From: Streptomyces cavernicola
Lineage (GTDB): Bacteria > Actinomycetota > Actinomycetes > Streptomycetales > Streptomycetaceae
Reading direction: 5' to 3'
NCBI RefSeq assembly: GCF_029968035.1
Contig: NZ_JASCIQ010000009.1
Span: 155,607-219,606, forward strand
Length of the DNA: 64,000 nt
Shown: in pieces, positions 34,743 to 43,384 of the stretch
Layout of the letters: every line of letters starts with the position of its first letter
How positions within the stretch are numbered: position 1 is the first letter of the stretch
Notes under the pieces: generated by a model
Database searches by the model: none
The model's input: the letters and a program-made list of their open reading frames with translations, nothing else
What the model was told of the DNA's origin: nothing
Position numbers and translations under genes: made by a program

Positions 34743-35555
34743 TCAGCGGAAGAGCCGCCGCCAGGTCTCCGGACCCGGGTAGCCGTCCGCCGCGCCGCCC
34801 AGCCAGCCCTGCGCGCGCTGGAACTCCTCGACGTTGCGCCGGTCGCTCTCGGCCCAGACCTGACCTGGGCCGCCCTGCGCGTAGTGCCTGCCGAACCCTT
34901 TCTGCACCAGCCGGCGGCCGAGCCGCTCCACGTGCACGTTCGACTCCCCGGGCCGGAACGCGCCCCGGCCCGGATACGCGGGCGCCGCCCCGGCAGGCCC
35001 GCCCACGCCCGCGCCCGCACCCGCACCCACGCCCACGCCCGCGCCCGCGCCCGCGCCCGGTGTCGGGATATCCCGCCCCTTCCCCTCGACCAGGTACTCC
35101 CAGGTCAGCGGCCCCGGCAGCCCGTCCGCCGCGCCGCCCGTCCAGCCCTGCGCGCGCTGGAAGGCCTGGGTCGCCCTGCGGTCCGCCTCGCCCCAGACCG
35201 GCGAGGGCCCGGAGCGGTAGAAGCGGCCGCCGCCGCGCTGGACGAGCAGCCGCCCCAGCTGGGTGACGTACGGGCTGCGGGCGCCGGGGCCGAACGCGGC
35301 GGGGCCCGGGTAGCGCCGGGCTTCCTCAGCGGGGGCCGGGCGGTGCGCGGCGGGCCGGAGGCTCTCGTACCGATAGGCCGTACAGCGCGCGCCGAAAAGG
35401 AGAAAGGGAAAAGGAAGGGGCCTCGGGGAGGCCCCGGAATCGGCCGGGGTGCGATTCACCTCACATCCCGGCTCCATTCCCGGCTCACTTTCAGGGCCTG
35501 AATGTCCGCTTTGCTGCACGCCGGTCAGTTTCTCAACTGTCCATCCGAATCGCAT
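34743..35555 (-). CDS. Protein with two peptidoglycan-binding domains
   Basis: Two similar modules are visible, each with YPG-AAF/GPG, a LGRLLVQ helix, a WGEADRR or WAESDRR element, FQRAQGW(T/L)GGAADG and PGP-TW. This is the helical PG_binding_1-type repeat that docks on peptidoglycan. The modules are joined by a Gly/Ala/Val linker (GAGAGAGVGVGAGAGAGVGG) encoded by hexamer repeats near 35010-35060. The start is uncertain: ATG 35555 gives 270 residues, and an internal start near 35477 is also possible. I see no convincing signal peptide, so export is unproven. It precedes the SPFH gene on the same strand. Confidence 0.75.
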   Translation of the reverse strand: MRFGWTVEKLTGVQQSGHSGPESEPGMEPGCEVNRTPADSGASPRPLPFPFLLFGARCTAYRYESLRPAAHRPAPAEEARRYPGPAAFGPGARSPYVTQLGRLLVQRGGGRFYRSGPSPVWGEADRRATQAFQRAQGWTGGAADGLPGPLTWEYLVEGKGRDIPTPGAGAGAGVGVGAGAGAGVGGPAGAAPAYPGRGAFRPGESNVHVERLGRRLVQKGFGRHYAQGGPGQVWAESDRRNVEEFQRAQGWLGGAADGYPGPETWRRLFR

Positions 35556-35676
35556 GCTGACGGTCCGAATGCTGTACGCGCCCCCCCCTGCCGGGAGGCC
35601 TCGCGCGGCGCACGGGCCGGTCGCCCGGTGGTCAGGAGCACCGGTCGACATCCGGTAGAGTTCTCCAGGTCAGCAG

Positions 35677-35750
35677 GCGCCGCTAGCTCAGTTGGTTAGA
35701 GCAGCTGACTCTTAATCAGCGGGTCCGGGGTTCGAGTCCCTGGCGGCGCA
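35677..35750 (+). tRNA. tRNA-Lys (anticodon CTT), copy 3
   Basis: It is identical in sequence to copies 1 and 2. The 5' flank GGTCAGCAG and 3' flank CAGACAGTCGAAGGCCCCTC match copy 2. A promoter-like TAGAGT (35655-35660) lies shortly upstream, within a lower-GC stretch. Confidence 0.97.
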
Positions 35751-35759
35751 CAGACAGTC

Positions 35760-35789
35760 GAAGGCCCCTCGCGAAAGCGAGGGGCCTTC
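35760..35789 (+). terminator. Hairpin terminator after tRNA-Lys copy 3
   Basis: GAAGGCCCCTCGC pairs with GCGAGGGGCCTTC around a short loop, 9 bases after the tRNA, nearly the same as the hairpin after copy 2. Confidence 0.78.
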
Positions 35790-35835
35790 GTCGTGCGCAC
35801 GGACGCCCCGACCACGCGCCGGATACCTTTGGCCT

Positions 35836-36528
35836 ATGGCGCACGACATACAGGAGCGGATCAAGAAGCTCATCATCGACCGGCGGCTGCCCTCCGGGTC
35901 CCCGCTGCCCACCGAGCCCGAACTGATGGAGCTGCTCGGCGTGAGCCGCAACTCCGTGCGGGAGGCGCTCAAGGCGCTGGTGGCGATGGGCATCGTCGAG
36001 ATCCGGCACGGCTTCGGCACGTACGTGGGACCGATGTCGATGGCGCCGATGATCGAGGGCCTCGCCTTCCGCACCGTCGCGGGCCACTACCGGGGCGAGG
36101 ACAGCCTGCTCCAACTCCTCGAACTGCGCGAGGCCATGGAGACCGGACTGCTCGCGCGGCTCGCCGGCGAGGTTCCGTCGAACGACCTCGCCGAACTCGA
36201 CGCGCTCGTGGACCGTATGGAGAGCGAGGCCGCCGTCGGCGCGGTGACCGCCGAGACCGACCGCGCCTTCCACTCGACCCTCTACCGCTGCCTGCGCAAC
36301 CCGCTCCTCGGCGAGGTTCTGGAGGCATTCTGGGACGCGTTCCACCGCGTGCGCACCGACCTCGTGGACGTTCCGCCGGACCCGAAGGTGACCTGCCGCC
36401 AGCACCGGGAGATCCTCGACGCGGTCCGCTCCGGCGACACGCTCCGGGCCGAGCAGGCCGTGCGGGAGCACTTCGGCAACCTCCGCACCCGGCTCGGCTC
36501 TCCGAGCCCGCGCCCTGACCAGGCGTGA
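35836..36528 (+). CDS. GntR/FadR-family transcriptional regulator (FCD domain)
   Basis: This 230-residue protein has an N-terminal winged helix (IQERIKKLIIDRRLPSGSPL, ELMELLGVSRNSVREALKAL, IVEIRHGFGTYV). The C-terminal FCD effector domain has ELREAMETGLLARLAG, the metal-ligand pattern DRAFHSTLYRC, and HREILDAVRSGDTLRAEQAV. FCD proteins usually bind a carboxylic acid with a metal. The gene sits 280 bases upstream of cslA in the same direction, so cslA-glxA is one possible target, but the gap contains its own promoter-like and operator-like sequence. The effector is unknown. Confidence 0.87.
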   Translation: MAHDIQERIKKLIIDRRLPSGSPLPTEPELMELLGVSRNSVREALKALVAMGIVEIRHGFGTYVGPMSMAPMIEGLAFRTVAGHYRGEDSLLQLLELREAMETGLLARLAGEVPSNDLAELDALVDRMESEAAVGAVTAETDRAFHSTLYRCLRNPLLGEVLEAFWDAFHRVRTDLVDVPPDPKVTCRQHREILDAVRSGDTLRAEQAVREHFGNLRTRLGSPSPRPDQA

Positions 36529-36591
36529 AGCGAAAACGTTCAACTCCCGCCACAAAGCGTGCAAATGATCAGCAAGCAGGGGATTTCCGCC

Positions 36592-36606
36592 TTGCGATCA
36601 TCGCAA
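36592..36606. promoter_or_regulatory. 15-bp perfect palindrome upstream of cslA
   Basis: TTGCGAT-C-ATCGCAA lies 202 bases before the cslA start in a relatively AT-rich stretch (36530-36660). A related half-site GCAAATGATCAGCAA lies at 36561-36575. It looks like an operator; the FCD regulator 64 bases upstream is one candidate ligand. Confidence 0.55.
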
Positions 36607-36808
36607 TGACGTAGAAACCTTGCCTGAATCGTGAACACCATGTGATGGCCGGTGTGCCGAAGTTGAGCGGGAGCGAACCACCGGCGCGTTCCGCGCGTCT
36701 CAACGACCGGTGGCCTGCCACCGATCGCGACCGCGGGGTTCAGGGGGGCCGAGCGGTGAACAGGACCGACGACCACGCGGCGACCGACCGCGTGCGGGGG
36801 GATGACTC

Positions 36809-39049
36809 ATGACGTCGACGCCTACGGGCGCCGGACCCGACTCCGACGCGTCCCGGACGACCCAGTTGCGAGTGCTCTCGCACATGACGGGCGGGTTCCG
36901 GCGCCTCAAGAAGTCGCTGCCGCGGTACGACTACGAGCACTACAGCCGCCTCGCCGGTCCCCTCACGCAGCCCGAGCCGGGCAAGCCGTACAAGGTGCGC
37001 TACCGCTCACTGCTCTCCCAGGAGCCGCACCGGGTGCGCGCCGCTCTGATGCTCGGGGCCGCGCCGCTGCTCTCGCTCGTGCTGCTGGCCTGGCTGCTGC
37101 AGCCCGAGCACTGGACGAAGCGGGACTACGTACCGAACGCGTACCTGGAGCACCTCGACGTCGTCATGCTCGTCTCGATCGGCCTGATCGAGTTCTTCCG
37201 CTGCATGAACGTGCTGTCCAACGCGCACGCCACCCTCGTCGCCCGCGACCCGGTCCCCGTCGTGCCGGAGAGCGGCACCCGGGTCGCGTTCCTCACCTCG
37301 TTCGTGCCCGGCAAGGAGCCGATCGAGATGGTGACCAAGACCCTGGAGGCCGCGGTCAAGATCCGGCACCGGGGTCTGCTGCACGTCTGGCTGCTCGACG
37401 AGGGCGACGACCCGGAGGTGAAGGAGGTCTGTGCGCGCCTGGGCGTGCACCACTTCTCCCGCAAGGGCGTCGCCAAGTGGAACCAGGCGAAGGGCCCGCA
37501 CCGCGCGAAGACCAAGCACGGCAACTACAACGCCTGGCTGGACGCGCACGGCGACGACTACGAGTACTTCGCCTCCGTCGACACCGACCATGTGCCGCTC
37601 CCCAACTACCTGGAGCGGATGCTCGGCTTCTTCCGCGACGAGAACGTCGGCTTCGTCATCGGCCCACAGGTGTACGGCAACTACGACACGTTCGTCACCA
37701 AGGCCGCCGAGTCCCAGCAGTTCCTGTTCCACGCGCTGATCCAGCGGGCCGGGAACGCCTACGGGGCGCCGATGTTCGTCGGCACCTCCAACGCCGTACG
37801 CATCAGGGCGCTCAAGCAGATCGGCGGGCTCTACGACTCGATCACCGAGGACATGGCGACCGGGTTCGAGATCCACCGGCACAAGAACCCGGCGACCGGC
37901 AAGAAGTGGCGGTCGGTCTACACCCCCGACGTGCTCGCGGTCGGCGAGGGCCCGAACGCCTGGACCGACTTCTTCACGCAGCAGCTGCGCTGGTCGCGCG
38001 GGACGTACGAGACGATCCTCAAGCAGTACTGGAAGGGCTGGTACTCCCTGCCTCCGGGCAAGCTCTTCAACTACACGATGATGATCATCTTCTACCCGAT
38101 GTCCGCCCTCAACTGGATCCTCGCGGCCCTGAGTTGTGCGCTGTTCCTGGGCCTGGGCGCTTCGGGTGTGAACATCGACCCGACGATCTGGCTGATGCTG
38201 TACGGCAACGCCTCGGCGCTGCAGATCGGCCTGTACGTGTGGAACCGGCGGCACAACGTGTCGCCGCACGAGCCCGAGGGGTCGGGCGGCGTGGCCGGCA
38301 TGGTGATGTCCGCGCTGTCCGCGCCGATCTACGCCCGCTCCCTGATGGACGCGGTCCTGCGCCGCAAGTCCAAGTTCGTGGTGACCCCGAAGGGCGAGTC
38401 GGCCAGCCCGGACACGCTGTTCGGGACGTTCCGGATCCACCTCTTCTTCATCCTGGTCTTCGCCGGTTCGATCGCCGCCGCGTTCGTGTACGGCCACGCC
38501 CACCCGGCGATGATCACCTGGGCCTCGTTCGCGCTGCTGATCACGGCGGCGCCGATCTTCGCGTGGCGGTACATGTGGCGGCAGGAGAAGAAGCGCCGCA
38601 AGTCGGCGGCGGAGGGCGGGAGTTCGGCCCCTGCTGCCCCTGCGGCCCGTACGGCCTCTGCGACCGCGCCCGAGCCGCGCCCCGGGGACACGCTCCGGCA
38701 GCCCCTCTCCGTACCGCAGGCACAGCCCGTACCGCAGGCGCAGCCCGCACGACAGGCGCAGCCCGAGCCCGAGGGGGCGCGGACGCAGGTGTTGCCGCTG
38801 GTGCAGCCCGGTGCCGCCCCGCCCGTGCCGGCACGTACGCAACAGCCCCAACCGGAGCCGCAGCCCCAGCCGCCTGACCCGCGGCTGCCCGCCACGCCCG
38901 CGGCGCGCACGCCCAGTTGGGCCGAGACCGAACCGGCGCCGCGGCCCGCGGCGGCCGACCCGAGGCAGCCCGGCCCTGCCGCCGCCGACCAGACCGTGCA
39001 GATGCCGTACCCGGCGCCGCACACAGCTCATGGGGGACCTGAGAAATGA
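36809..39049 (+). CDS. cslA: Cellulose synthase-like GT2 glycosyltransferase CslA
   Basis: The protein has 746 residues from ATG 36809 (GGGGGGA 8 bases upstream). Membrane segments near 75-95 and 107-130 precede the family 2 transferase domain. Its processive motifs are DDPE-like (EGDDPEVKEV), DTD (FASVDTDHVPLP), TED (YDSITEDMATGFE) and QQLRWSRG. Further membrane segments lie near 420-480 and 545-585. The last 150 residues are a Pro/Gln-rich tail (QPVPQAQPARQAQPEPEG). CslA makes a beta-glucan at hyphal tips and works with GlxA. The stop overlaps the glxA ATG, confirming coupling. The identity is well supported by gene order. Confidence 0.93.
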   Translation: MTSTPTGAGPDSDASRTTQLRVLSHMTGGFRRLKKSLPRYDYEHYSRLAGPLTQPEPGKPYKVRYRSLLSQEPHRVRAALMLGAAPLLSLVLLAWLLQPEHWTKRDYVPNAYLEHLDVVMLVSIGLIEFFRCMNVLSNAHATLVARDPVPVVPESGTRVAFLTSFVPGKEPIEMVTKTLEAAVKIRHRGLLHVWLLDEGDDPEVKEVCARLGVHHFSRKGVAKWNQAKGPHRAKTKHGNYNAWLDAHGDDYEYFASVDTDHVPLPNYLERMLGFFRDENVGFVIGPQVYGNYDTFVTKAAESQQFLFHALIQRAGNAYGAPMFVGTSNAVRIRALKQIGGLYDSITEDMATGFEIHRHKNPATGKKWRSVYTPDVLAVGEGPNAWTDFFTQQLRWSRGTYETILKQYWKGWYSLPPGKLFNYTMMIIFYPMSALNWILAALSCALFLGLGASGVNIDPTIWLMLYGNASALQIGLYVWNRRHNVSPHEPEGSGGVAGMVMSALSAPIYARSLMDAVLRRKSKFVVTPKGESASPDTLFGTFRIHLFFILVFAGSIAAAFVYGHAHPAMITWASFALLITAAPIFAWRYMWRQEKKRRKSAAEGGSSAPAAPAARTASATAPEPRPGDTLRQPLSVPQAQPVPQAQPARQAQPEPEGARTQVLPLVQPGAAPPVPARTQQPQPEPQPQPPDPRLPATPAARTPSWAETEPAPRPAAADPRQPGPAAADQTVQMPYPAPHTAHGGPEK

Positions 39050-40989
39050 CAGACCGCTCAAGCCGCCGCCGCGCCCGCCGCTTCGCGATAGGCACAGCGG
39101 TGGTCGTGGCCCTCGCCGGCATGAACGGCCCGTGGCTCTGGCGGTTCGGCTCCGCGCAGTACCACGAGTACAAGATCAACAGACCGGAGTACAAGGCCGA
39201 GAACGGGCACTGGGACCTCGTCGACGTCCCCGAGAAGTACCGGCTCAACACCATCCACGCGGCCGTCCTGCACACCGGCAAGGTGCTGCTCGTCGCGGGC
39301 TCGGGCAACGACGAGAAGAACTTCGACGCGAAGAAGTTCGACACGGTCCTGTGGGACCCGGTCAAGGAGACCTTCAAGAAGATCCCCACGCCCAACGACC
39401 TGTTCTGCACCGGCCACACCCAACTCCCGGACGGCAAGCTCCTGGTGGCGGGCGGCACCAAGCGGTACGAGAAACTCCAGGGCGACGTCACCAAGGCCGG
39501 CGGCCTGATGATCGTGCACAACGAGAACCCGGACGAGCCGATCACACTGCCCGCGGGCACCCGCTTCACCGGCAAGGAGAACGGCAAGACCTTCGTCTCC
39601 AAGGACCCGGTGGTCGTGGAGCGCGCGAAGAAGGTCTTCGACAAGGCCACGGGCGCGTTCGTACGCAACGACCCGGGACTCGGCCGCGTCTACGTCGAGG
39701 CGCAGCGGAGCGGCAGGAAGTACGAGACCGGCACCGAGGACAACTACCGGGTGCAGGGCCTCAAGGGCGCCGACGCGCGCAACACGTACGGCATCGCCCA
39801 GAAGCTCGCCCTGGACAAGAAGGACTTCCAAGGCATCAAGGACGCCTACGAGTTCGACCCGGTCGCCGAGAAGTACCTCAAGGTCGACCCGATGAACGAG
39901 GCCCGCTGGTACCCGACGCTGACCACGCTCTCCGACGGGAAGATCCTCGCCCTGTCCGGCCTGGACGACATCGGCCAGATCGTGCCGGGCGACCGCAACG
40001 AGGTGTACGACCCGGACACCAAGGAGTGGGAGTACGTCCCGCAGAAGCGGCAGTTCCCGACGTACCCGGCGGTGTTCATCCTGCCGAACGGCAAGCTGTT
40101 CTACTCCGGGGCGAACGCCGGGTACGGGCCCGACGACGTGGGCCGCGACCCCGGGATCTGGGACTTCGACACCAACAGGTTCACGAAGGTCAAGGGCCTC
40201 AGCGACCCGAAGCTGATGGAGACCGCCGGCACCGTGATGCTGCCGCCCGCGCAGGACGAGCGGTTCATGGTGATCGGCGGCGGCGGTGTCGGCGAGTCCG
40301 AGAAGTCCAGCGAGAAGACCCGGATCATCGACCTCAAGGACGACAAGCCCGCCTTCCGGGACGGGCCTTCGCTCGACAAGGGCACCCGCTACCCGCAGTC
40401 CTCGATCCTCCCGGACGACAGCGTCCTGATCACCGGCGGCTCCGAGGACTACCGCGGCCGCGGCGGCTCGAACATCCTGCAGGCGCGGATGCTCGCGCCG
40501 GGCGGTGAGCGACTGCGGCGCGTGGCCGACCCGCTGGTGGGCCGCAACTACCACTCGGGCTCGCTGCTCCTGCCCGACGGGCGGGTGGTCGTCTTCGGCT
40601 CGGACTCGCTGTTCTCCGACGACGCCGACACCAAGCCCGGCAAGTTCGAGCAGCGCATCGAGATCTACACCCCGCCGTACCTCTACAACGGCGCGAAGCC
40701 GGTCCTGACCGGCGGCGAGGAGAGCATCGAGCGCGGCGGCTCCGCGACGTTCGAGTCCCGGCAGGCGAAGGACCTGAAGACGGCCCGCCTGATCAAGCCG
40801 AGCGCGTCCACGCACGTCACCGACATCGACCAGCGCTCGATCGAACTGGGCCTGAAGACCTCGGGGAACAAGGTGACGGTCACCGTGCCGAGGAACAAGA
40901 ACCTGGTGCAGCCCGGCTGGTACATGCTGTTCGTCACCGACGACGAGGGCCGCCCGAGCGAGGCGGTGTGGGTGGAGGTTCCCGAGTAG
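39046..40989 (+). CDS. glxA: Copper radical oxidase GlxA (galactose oxidase-like)
   Basis: This 647-residue protein has a membrane anchor or signal segment near residues 12-30 (RFAIGTAVVVALAGMNGPWL). A kelch-type beta-propeller follows (LNTIHAAVLHTGKVLLVAGS, GHTQLPDGKLLVAGGT, YPTLTTLSDGKILALSGLDD). It ends with the DUF1929-like Ig fold. The LFCTGHTQL cysteine and the tyrosine in ARWYPTL would form the Tyr-Cys cofactor; a C-terminal His is in PSASTHVTDIDQR. GlxA oxidises a glycan end during CslA-dependent polymer deposition and is needed for normal development. It is coupled to cslA by an ATGA overlap. cslZ converges 14 bases downstream. Confidence 0.93.
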   Translation: MTDRSSRRRARRFAIGTAVVVALAGMNGPWLWRFGSAQYHEYKINRPEYKAENGHWDLVDVPEKYRLNTIHAAVLHTGKVLLVAGSGNDEKNFDAKKFDTVLWDPVKETFKKIPTPNDLFCTGHTQLPDGKLLVAGGTKRYEKLQGDVTKAGGLMIVHNENPDEPITLPAGTRFTGKENGKTFVSKDPVVVERAKKVFDKATGAFVRNDPGLGRVYVEAQRSGRKYETGTEDNYRVQGLKGADARNTYGIAQKLALDKKDFQGIKDAYEFDPVAEKYLKVDPMNEARWYPTLTTLSDGKILALSGLDDIGQIVPGDRNEVYDPDTKEWEYVPQKRQFPTYPAVFILPNGKLFYSGANAGYGPDDVGRDPGIWDFDTNRFTKVKGLSDPKLMETAGTVMLPPAQDERFMVIGGGGVGESEKSSEKTRIIDLKDDKPAFRDGPSLDKGTRYPQSSILPDDSVLITGGSEDYRGRGGSNILQARMLAPGGERLRRVADPLVGRNYHSGSLLLPDGRVVVFGSDSLFSDDADTKPGKFEQRIEIYTPPYLYNGAKPVLTGGEESIERGGSATFESRQAKDLKTARLIKPSASTHVTDIDQRSIELGLKTSGNKVTVTVPRNKNLVQPGWYMLFVTDDEGRPSEAVWVEVPE

Positions 40990-41003
40990 TCGCTCTCAGG
41001 GGG

Positions 41004-42053
41004 TCACTTCGCGCCCTTCGCGAGGCCGAGGGCGTACTCCGGCCACCACTGGCCCGCCGGCGGGCCGCCCTTGCACTCGCCGTCGGACTCGCCGGGGCGC
41101 TTGATCCAGAGGTACGCGTCCACGGCGTCGTCGGCGGTCTTCGTGGTCGGGGCCTCACCGAGGGCACGCCCCGGCGGGTTGCACCAGCGCTCGTCCGGAT
41201 TGCCCTCGGTGTAGGGGCCGTTGCCGTTGCGGCTGGTGTCGATGACGAACGGCTTGTTGCCGAACTTCATCGAGAGCTCCTTGCCGAAAGCCGTGGACTC
41301 CTGCGTGCCGTAGTAGTTGGACACGTTGACCGCGAAGCCGTCGGCCTGGTCGATGCCCGCCGACTTGAGCGGCTGGTAGAGGTCGTTGGGCTTCGGGCCG
41401 CCGGGGTTGCCGCCGTCCAGATAGACCTTGGTGTTCTGCAGCGACTTGAGCTTCTCGATGGCGCCCTTGAGCAGGTCGAAGCGCTCCCCGTGGAACTCGC
41501 CGGGCGTGCAGCCGTCGACGACGTGCAGGAGCGCGTCCGGCTCCAGGACGACCGTGGCCCGCCGGTCCCCGATGCCCTTGGCGACCGCGTCGATCCACGT
41601 CCGGTACGCGTTGCCGTCGGCGGCGCCGCCCTTGGAGTACTGGCCGCAGTCGCGGTGCGGGATGTTGTAGAGGGCGAGCAGCGCGTCCCGGTCGGCCTTC
41701 GTCGCGGCCTCGGTGTGCTCGCGGACCTGGGTCTCGGCGGCGGCCGCGTCGGGGTCGGTGATCCACTCGGCGACGGGCTGGCTCGCGATCTTCTCGATCT
41801 GCTCGGCGTCCCTGTCGTTTCCGTCGTGCCGGTACTCGGCGACCTGCTTGGCCGCGTTCCCCTGCGGGTCGACCCAGTACGGGTCACTGGCCTTGGGCTG
41901 CTGCCGCACCGGCGAACCGCCCGGATCCGGGTCCTTGCCGCTCTCGCCCGACGAACATCCCGCGATCAGCAGCACCGCCCCCACGGCCGCCGCCGACGCC
42001 TTCCACCCCCGCCCGGCAGACCTGTCGTAGTGCTGGTCCTCGCTGCCGTACAT
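41004..42053 (-). CDS. cslZ: GH6 family cellulase-like lipoprotein CslZ
   Basis: From ATG 42053 (GGGGGAG 6 bases upstream) the protein has 349 residues. The N-terminus has a hydrophobic segment with lipobox LLIAGC (ASAAAVGAVLLIAGC), so it should be a lipoprotein. The body is family GH6: ALYNIPHRDCGQYSKGG, the acid aspartate region VVLEPDALLHVVDGC, VYLDGGNPGG, DGFAVNVSNYYGT, PFVIDTSRNGNGP and the C-terminal KRPGESDGEC. These are the conserved blocks of endoglucanases and cellobiohydrolases. It converges on glxA. It would trim or remodel the CslA glucan. Confidence 0.9.
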   Translation of the reverse strand: MYGSEDQHYDRSAGRGWKASAAAVGAVLLIAGCSSGESGKDPDPGGSPVRQQPKASDPYWVDPQGNAAKQVAEYRHDGNDRDAEQIEKIASQPVAEWITDPDAAAAETQVREHTEAATKADRDALLALYNIPHRDCGQYSKGGAADGNAYRTWIDAVAKGIGDRRATVVLEPDALLHVVDGCTPGEFHGERFDLLKGAIEKLKSLQNTKVYLDGGNPGGPKPNDLYQPLKSAGIDQADGFAVNVSNYYGTQESTAFGKELSMKFGNKPFVIDTSRNGNGPYTEGNPDERWCNPPGRALGEAPTTKTADDAVDAYLWIKRPGESDGECKGGPPAGQWWPEYALGLAKGAK

Positions 42054-42103
42054 CCACTCCCCCTCGGGCTGTTCGGGCTCCCAATCCTGGCATACGAGGC
42101 GGG

Positions 42104-42742
42104 TCACGGCCCGGTACCCGTCAAGTAGGCGGAGACCACCACATTCGAGGAATAGCTGCCGCTCGCGGCGTCGAAGGTCCCGCCGCAGGTGATCAGCCGC
42201 AACTCGGCCCGCCCCTCGTGCCGTTCGCCGTACGCCTCGGCCGCGTCGAACTCGTCCCGCTGGATCACCCGGACGTCCTCGACGGTGAACTCGGCGAGCG
42301 AGCCGTCGACGCGGGCCACCCGCACCTTCTGCCCCTCCTCAAGAGTGCTCAGGTCGTAGAAGACGGCCGGGTCGGACTCGGTGTCGACATGGCCGACGAA
42401 CAGGGCGGTGCCCTCGGCCCCCGGCTGGGTGCCGCCCGCGTACCAGCCGACGACACCCGGCTGCTCGTACGGCGGCGGGGCGACGGCGCGGTCCCGGTCG
42501 AGGCCGCGCCGGACGACGGGGGCGCGCACGCCTATCGCCGGTATGTCGACGCGATGCGGGCGGGCGGCGGGCAACGGGTCGTGCGCGGGCGGGAGTTGAA
42601 CGCCCGCGGCCGACACGTCACCGGCGCCGGGCAGGCCCGGCAGGCCCAGCTCGCGCGCGCCGAGCCACAGGGCGACGAGGAGCAGCAGCCAGGCCGCCGC
42701 GGTGAGCAGCCGGGCGGATCGGGGGGTGCGCGCCTCGGACAC
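42104..42742 (-). CDS. Class F-type sortase
   Basis: This 212-residue protein starts at GTG 42742 (GAGGAC upstream) with a single membrane segment (LLTAAAWLLLLVALWLGAREL). The sortase domain has the catalytic His in ALFVGHVDTESD and Cys in LRLITCGGTFD. The ending SYSSNVVVSAYL is typical of actinobacterial class F enzymes. It would cleave a sorting signal and join a protein to the cell wall. It is 19 bases downstream of an exported protein gene on the same strand, forming a two-gene unit. That neighbour lacks a recognisable LPXTG-type motif. Confidence 0.85.
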   Translation of the reverse strand: MSEARTPRSARLLTAAAWLLLLVALWLGARELGLPGLPGAGDVSAAGVQLPPAHDPLPAARPHRVDIPAIGVRAPVVRRGLDRDRAVAPPPYEQPGVVGWYAGGTQPGAEGTALFVGHVDTESDPAVFYDLSTLEEGQKVRVARVDGSLAEFTVEDVRVIQRDEFDAAEAYGERHEGRAELRLITCGGTFDAASGSYSSNVVVSAYLTGTGP

Positions 42743-42761
42743 GGCGTCCTCGTCCGCCCCG

Positions 42762-43331
42762 CTACTCGGGGCGGCGGCGTCGGCGCAGTATCCGCCCGGT
42801 CACGGCGAGCGCGGCCGCGGTCACGAGGACCCCGCCGATCACCGCGTGCCGCAGCCCCGGCCCCTCGTCGTCGGCTTCGGCGGCCATCGAGGCGGTGCCG
42901 CCGCCTCCGGCCCGGCTCGGTGCGGTCGGCGACGCGGACGCCGTCTTGCCTTTCTCGGCGGGCTTCTCGCCGGGCTTCTCCGCGGGCTTCTCGCGTACGA
43001 CCTTGAAGCTGCCCTTGGCCTTGCCCTCCTGGCCGTCGCAGGTCACGGAGATGTCGTACGTGCCGGGCGTGACCGTCGACCGGATCATGGCCTCGCCGAC
43101 CAGCGGGGAGCGTCTGCCGTCCCGGAGGGCGAGGGAGCCGTCGGCGACGAACGCCTCGGACTTGGCGGCGCCGGTCTGGCCCGCACAGCCGGTGACGGTC
43201 AGCCGCACCTCCATACCGGGCACGGCACTCGCCGGATCGACGGTCACCCCGGTATCGCCGGCCGACGCGGGGCTCGCGGGGGCGAGGGTGAGGAGGGTGG
43301 TGGCGCAGAGGGTGGGCACGATTCGGCGCAT
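42762..43331 (-). CDS. Exported membrane-anchored protein paired with a sortase
   Basis: From ATG 43331 the protein has 189 residues: a signal peptide (RRIVPTLCATTLLTLAPASP ending ASA) and an Ig-like beta domain with two cysteines (VTVDPASAVPGMEVRLTVTG, TPGTYDISVTC). A repeated Lys/Glu/Pro linker follows (EKPAEKPGEKPAEKG), and the C-terminal membrane segment ends in a poly-Arg tail (RILRRRRRPE). This is the layout of a cell-surface protein. I find no LPXTG or LAXTG motif before the membrane segment, so it may simply be anchored by that segment. Function is unknown. It leads the two-gene unit with the sortase. Confidence 0.72.
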   Translation of the reverse strand: MRRIVPTLCATTLLTLAPASPASAGDTGVTVDPASAVPGMEVRLTVTGCAGQTGAAKSEAFVADGSLALRDGRRSPLVGEAMIRSTVTPGTYDISVTCDGQEGKAKGSFKVVREKPAEKPGEKPAEKGKTASASPTAPSRAGGGGTASMAAEADDEGPGLRHAVIGGVLVTAAALAVTGRILRRRRRPE

Positions 43332-43384
43332 GCTTCGAGGCTCCGCCGGGGTCCGCGGCTCGGCCTCCGGGGGTGGTCCACTCG

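Noticed and set aside
36802..38877. A 691-codon frame starting 7 bases before cslA
   Set aside because: It is out of frame with the GT2 motifs, has no domain and only mirrors cslA codon bias.
42762..43331. An LPXTG-type signal in the sortase's partner
   Set aside because: No LPXTG, LAXTG or near variant lies before the C-terminal helix; only a plain membrane anchor is visible.
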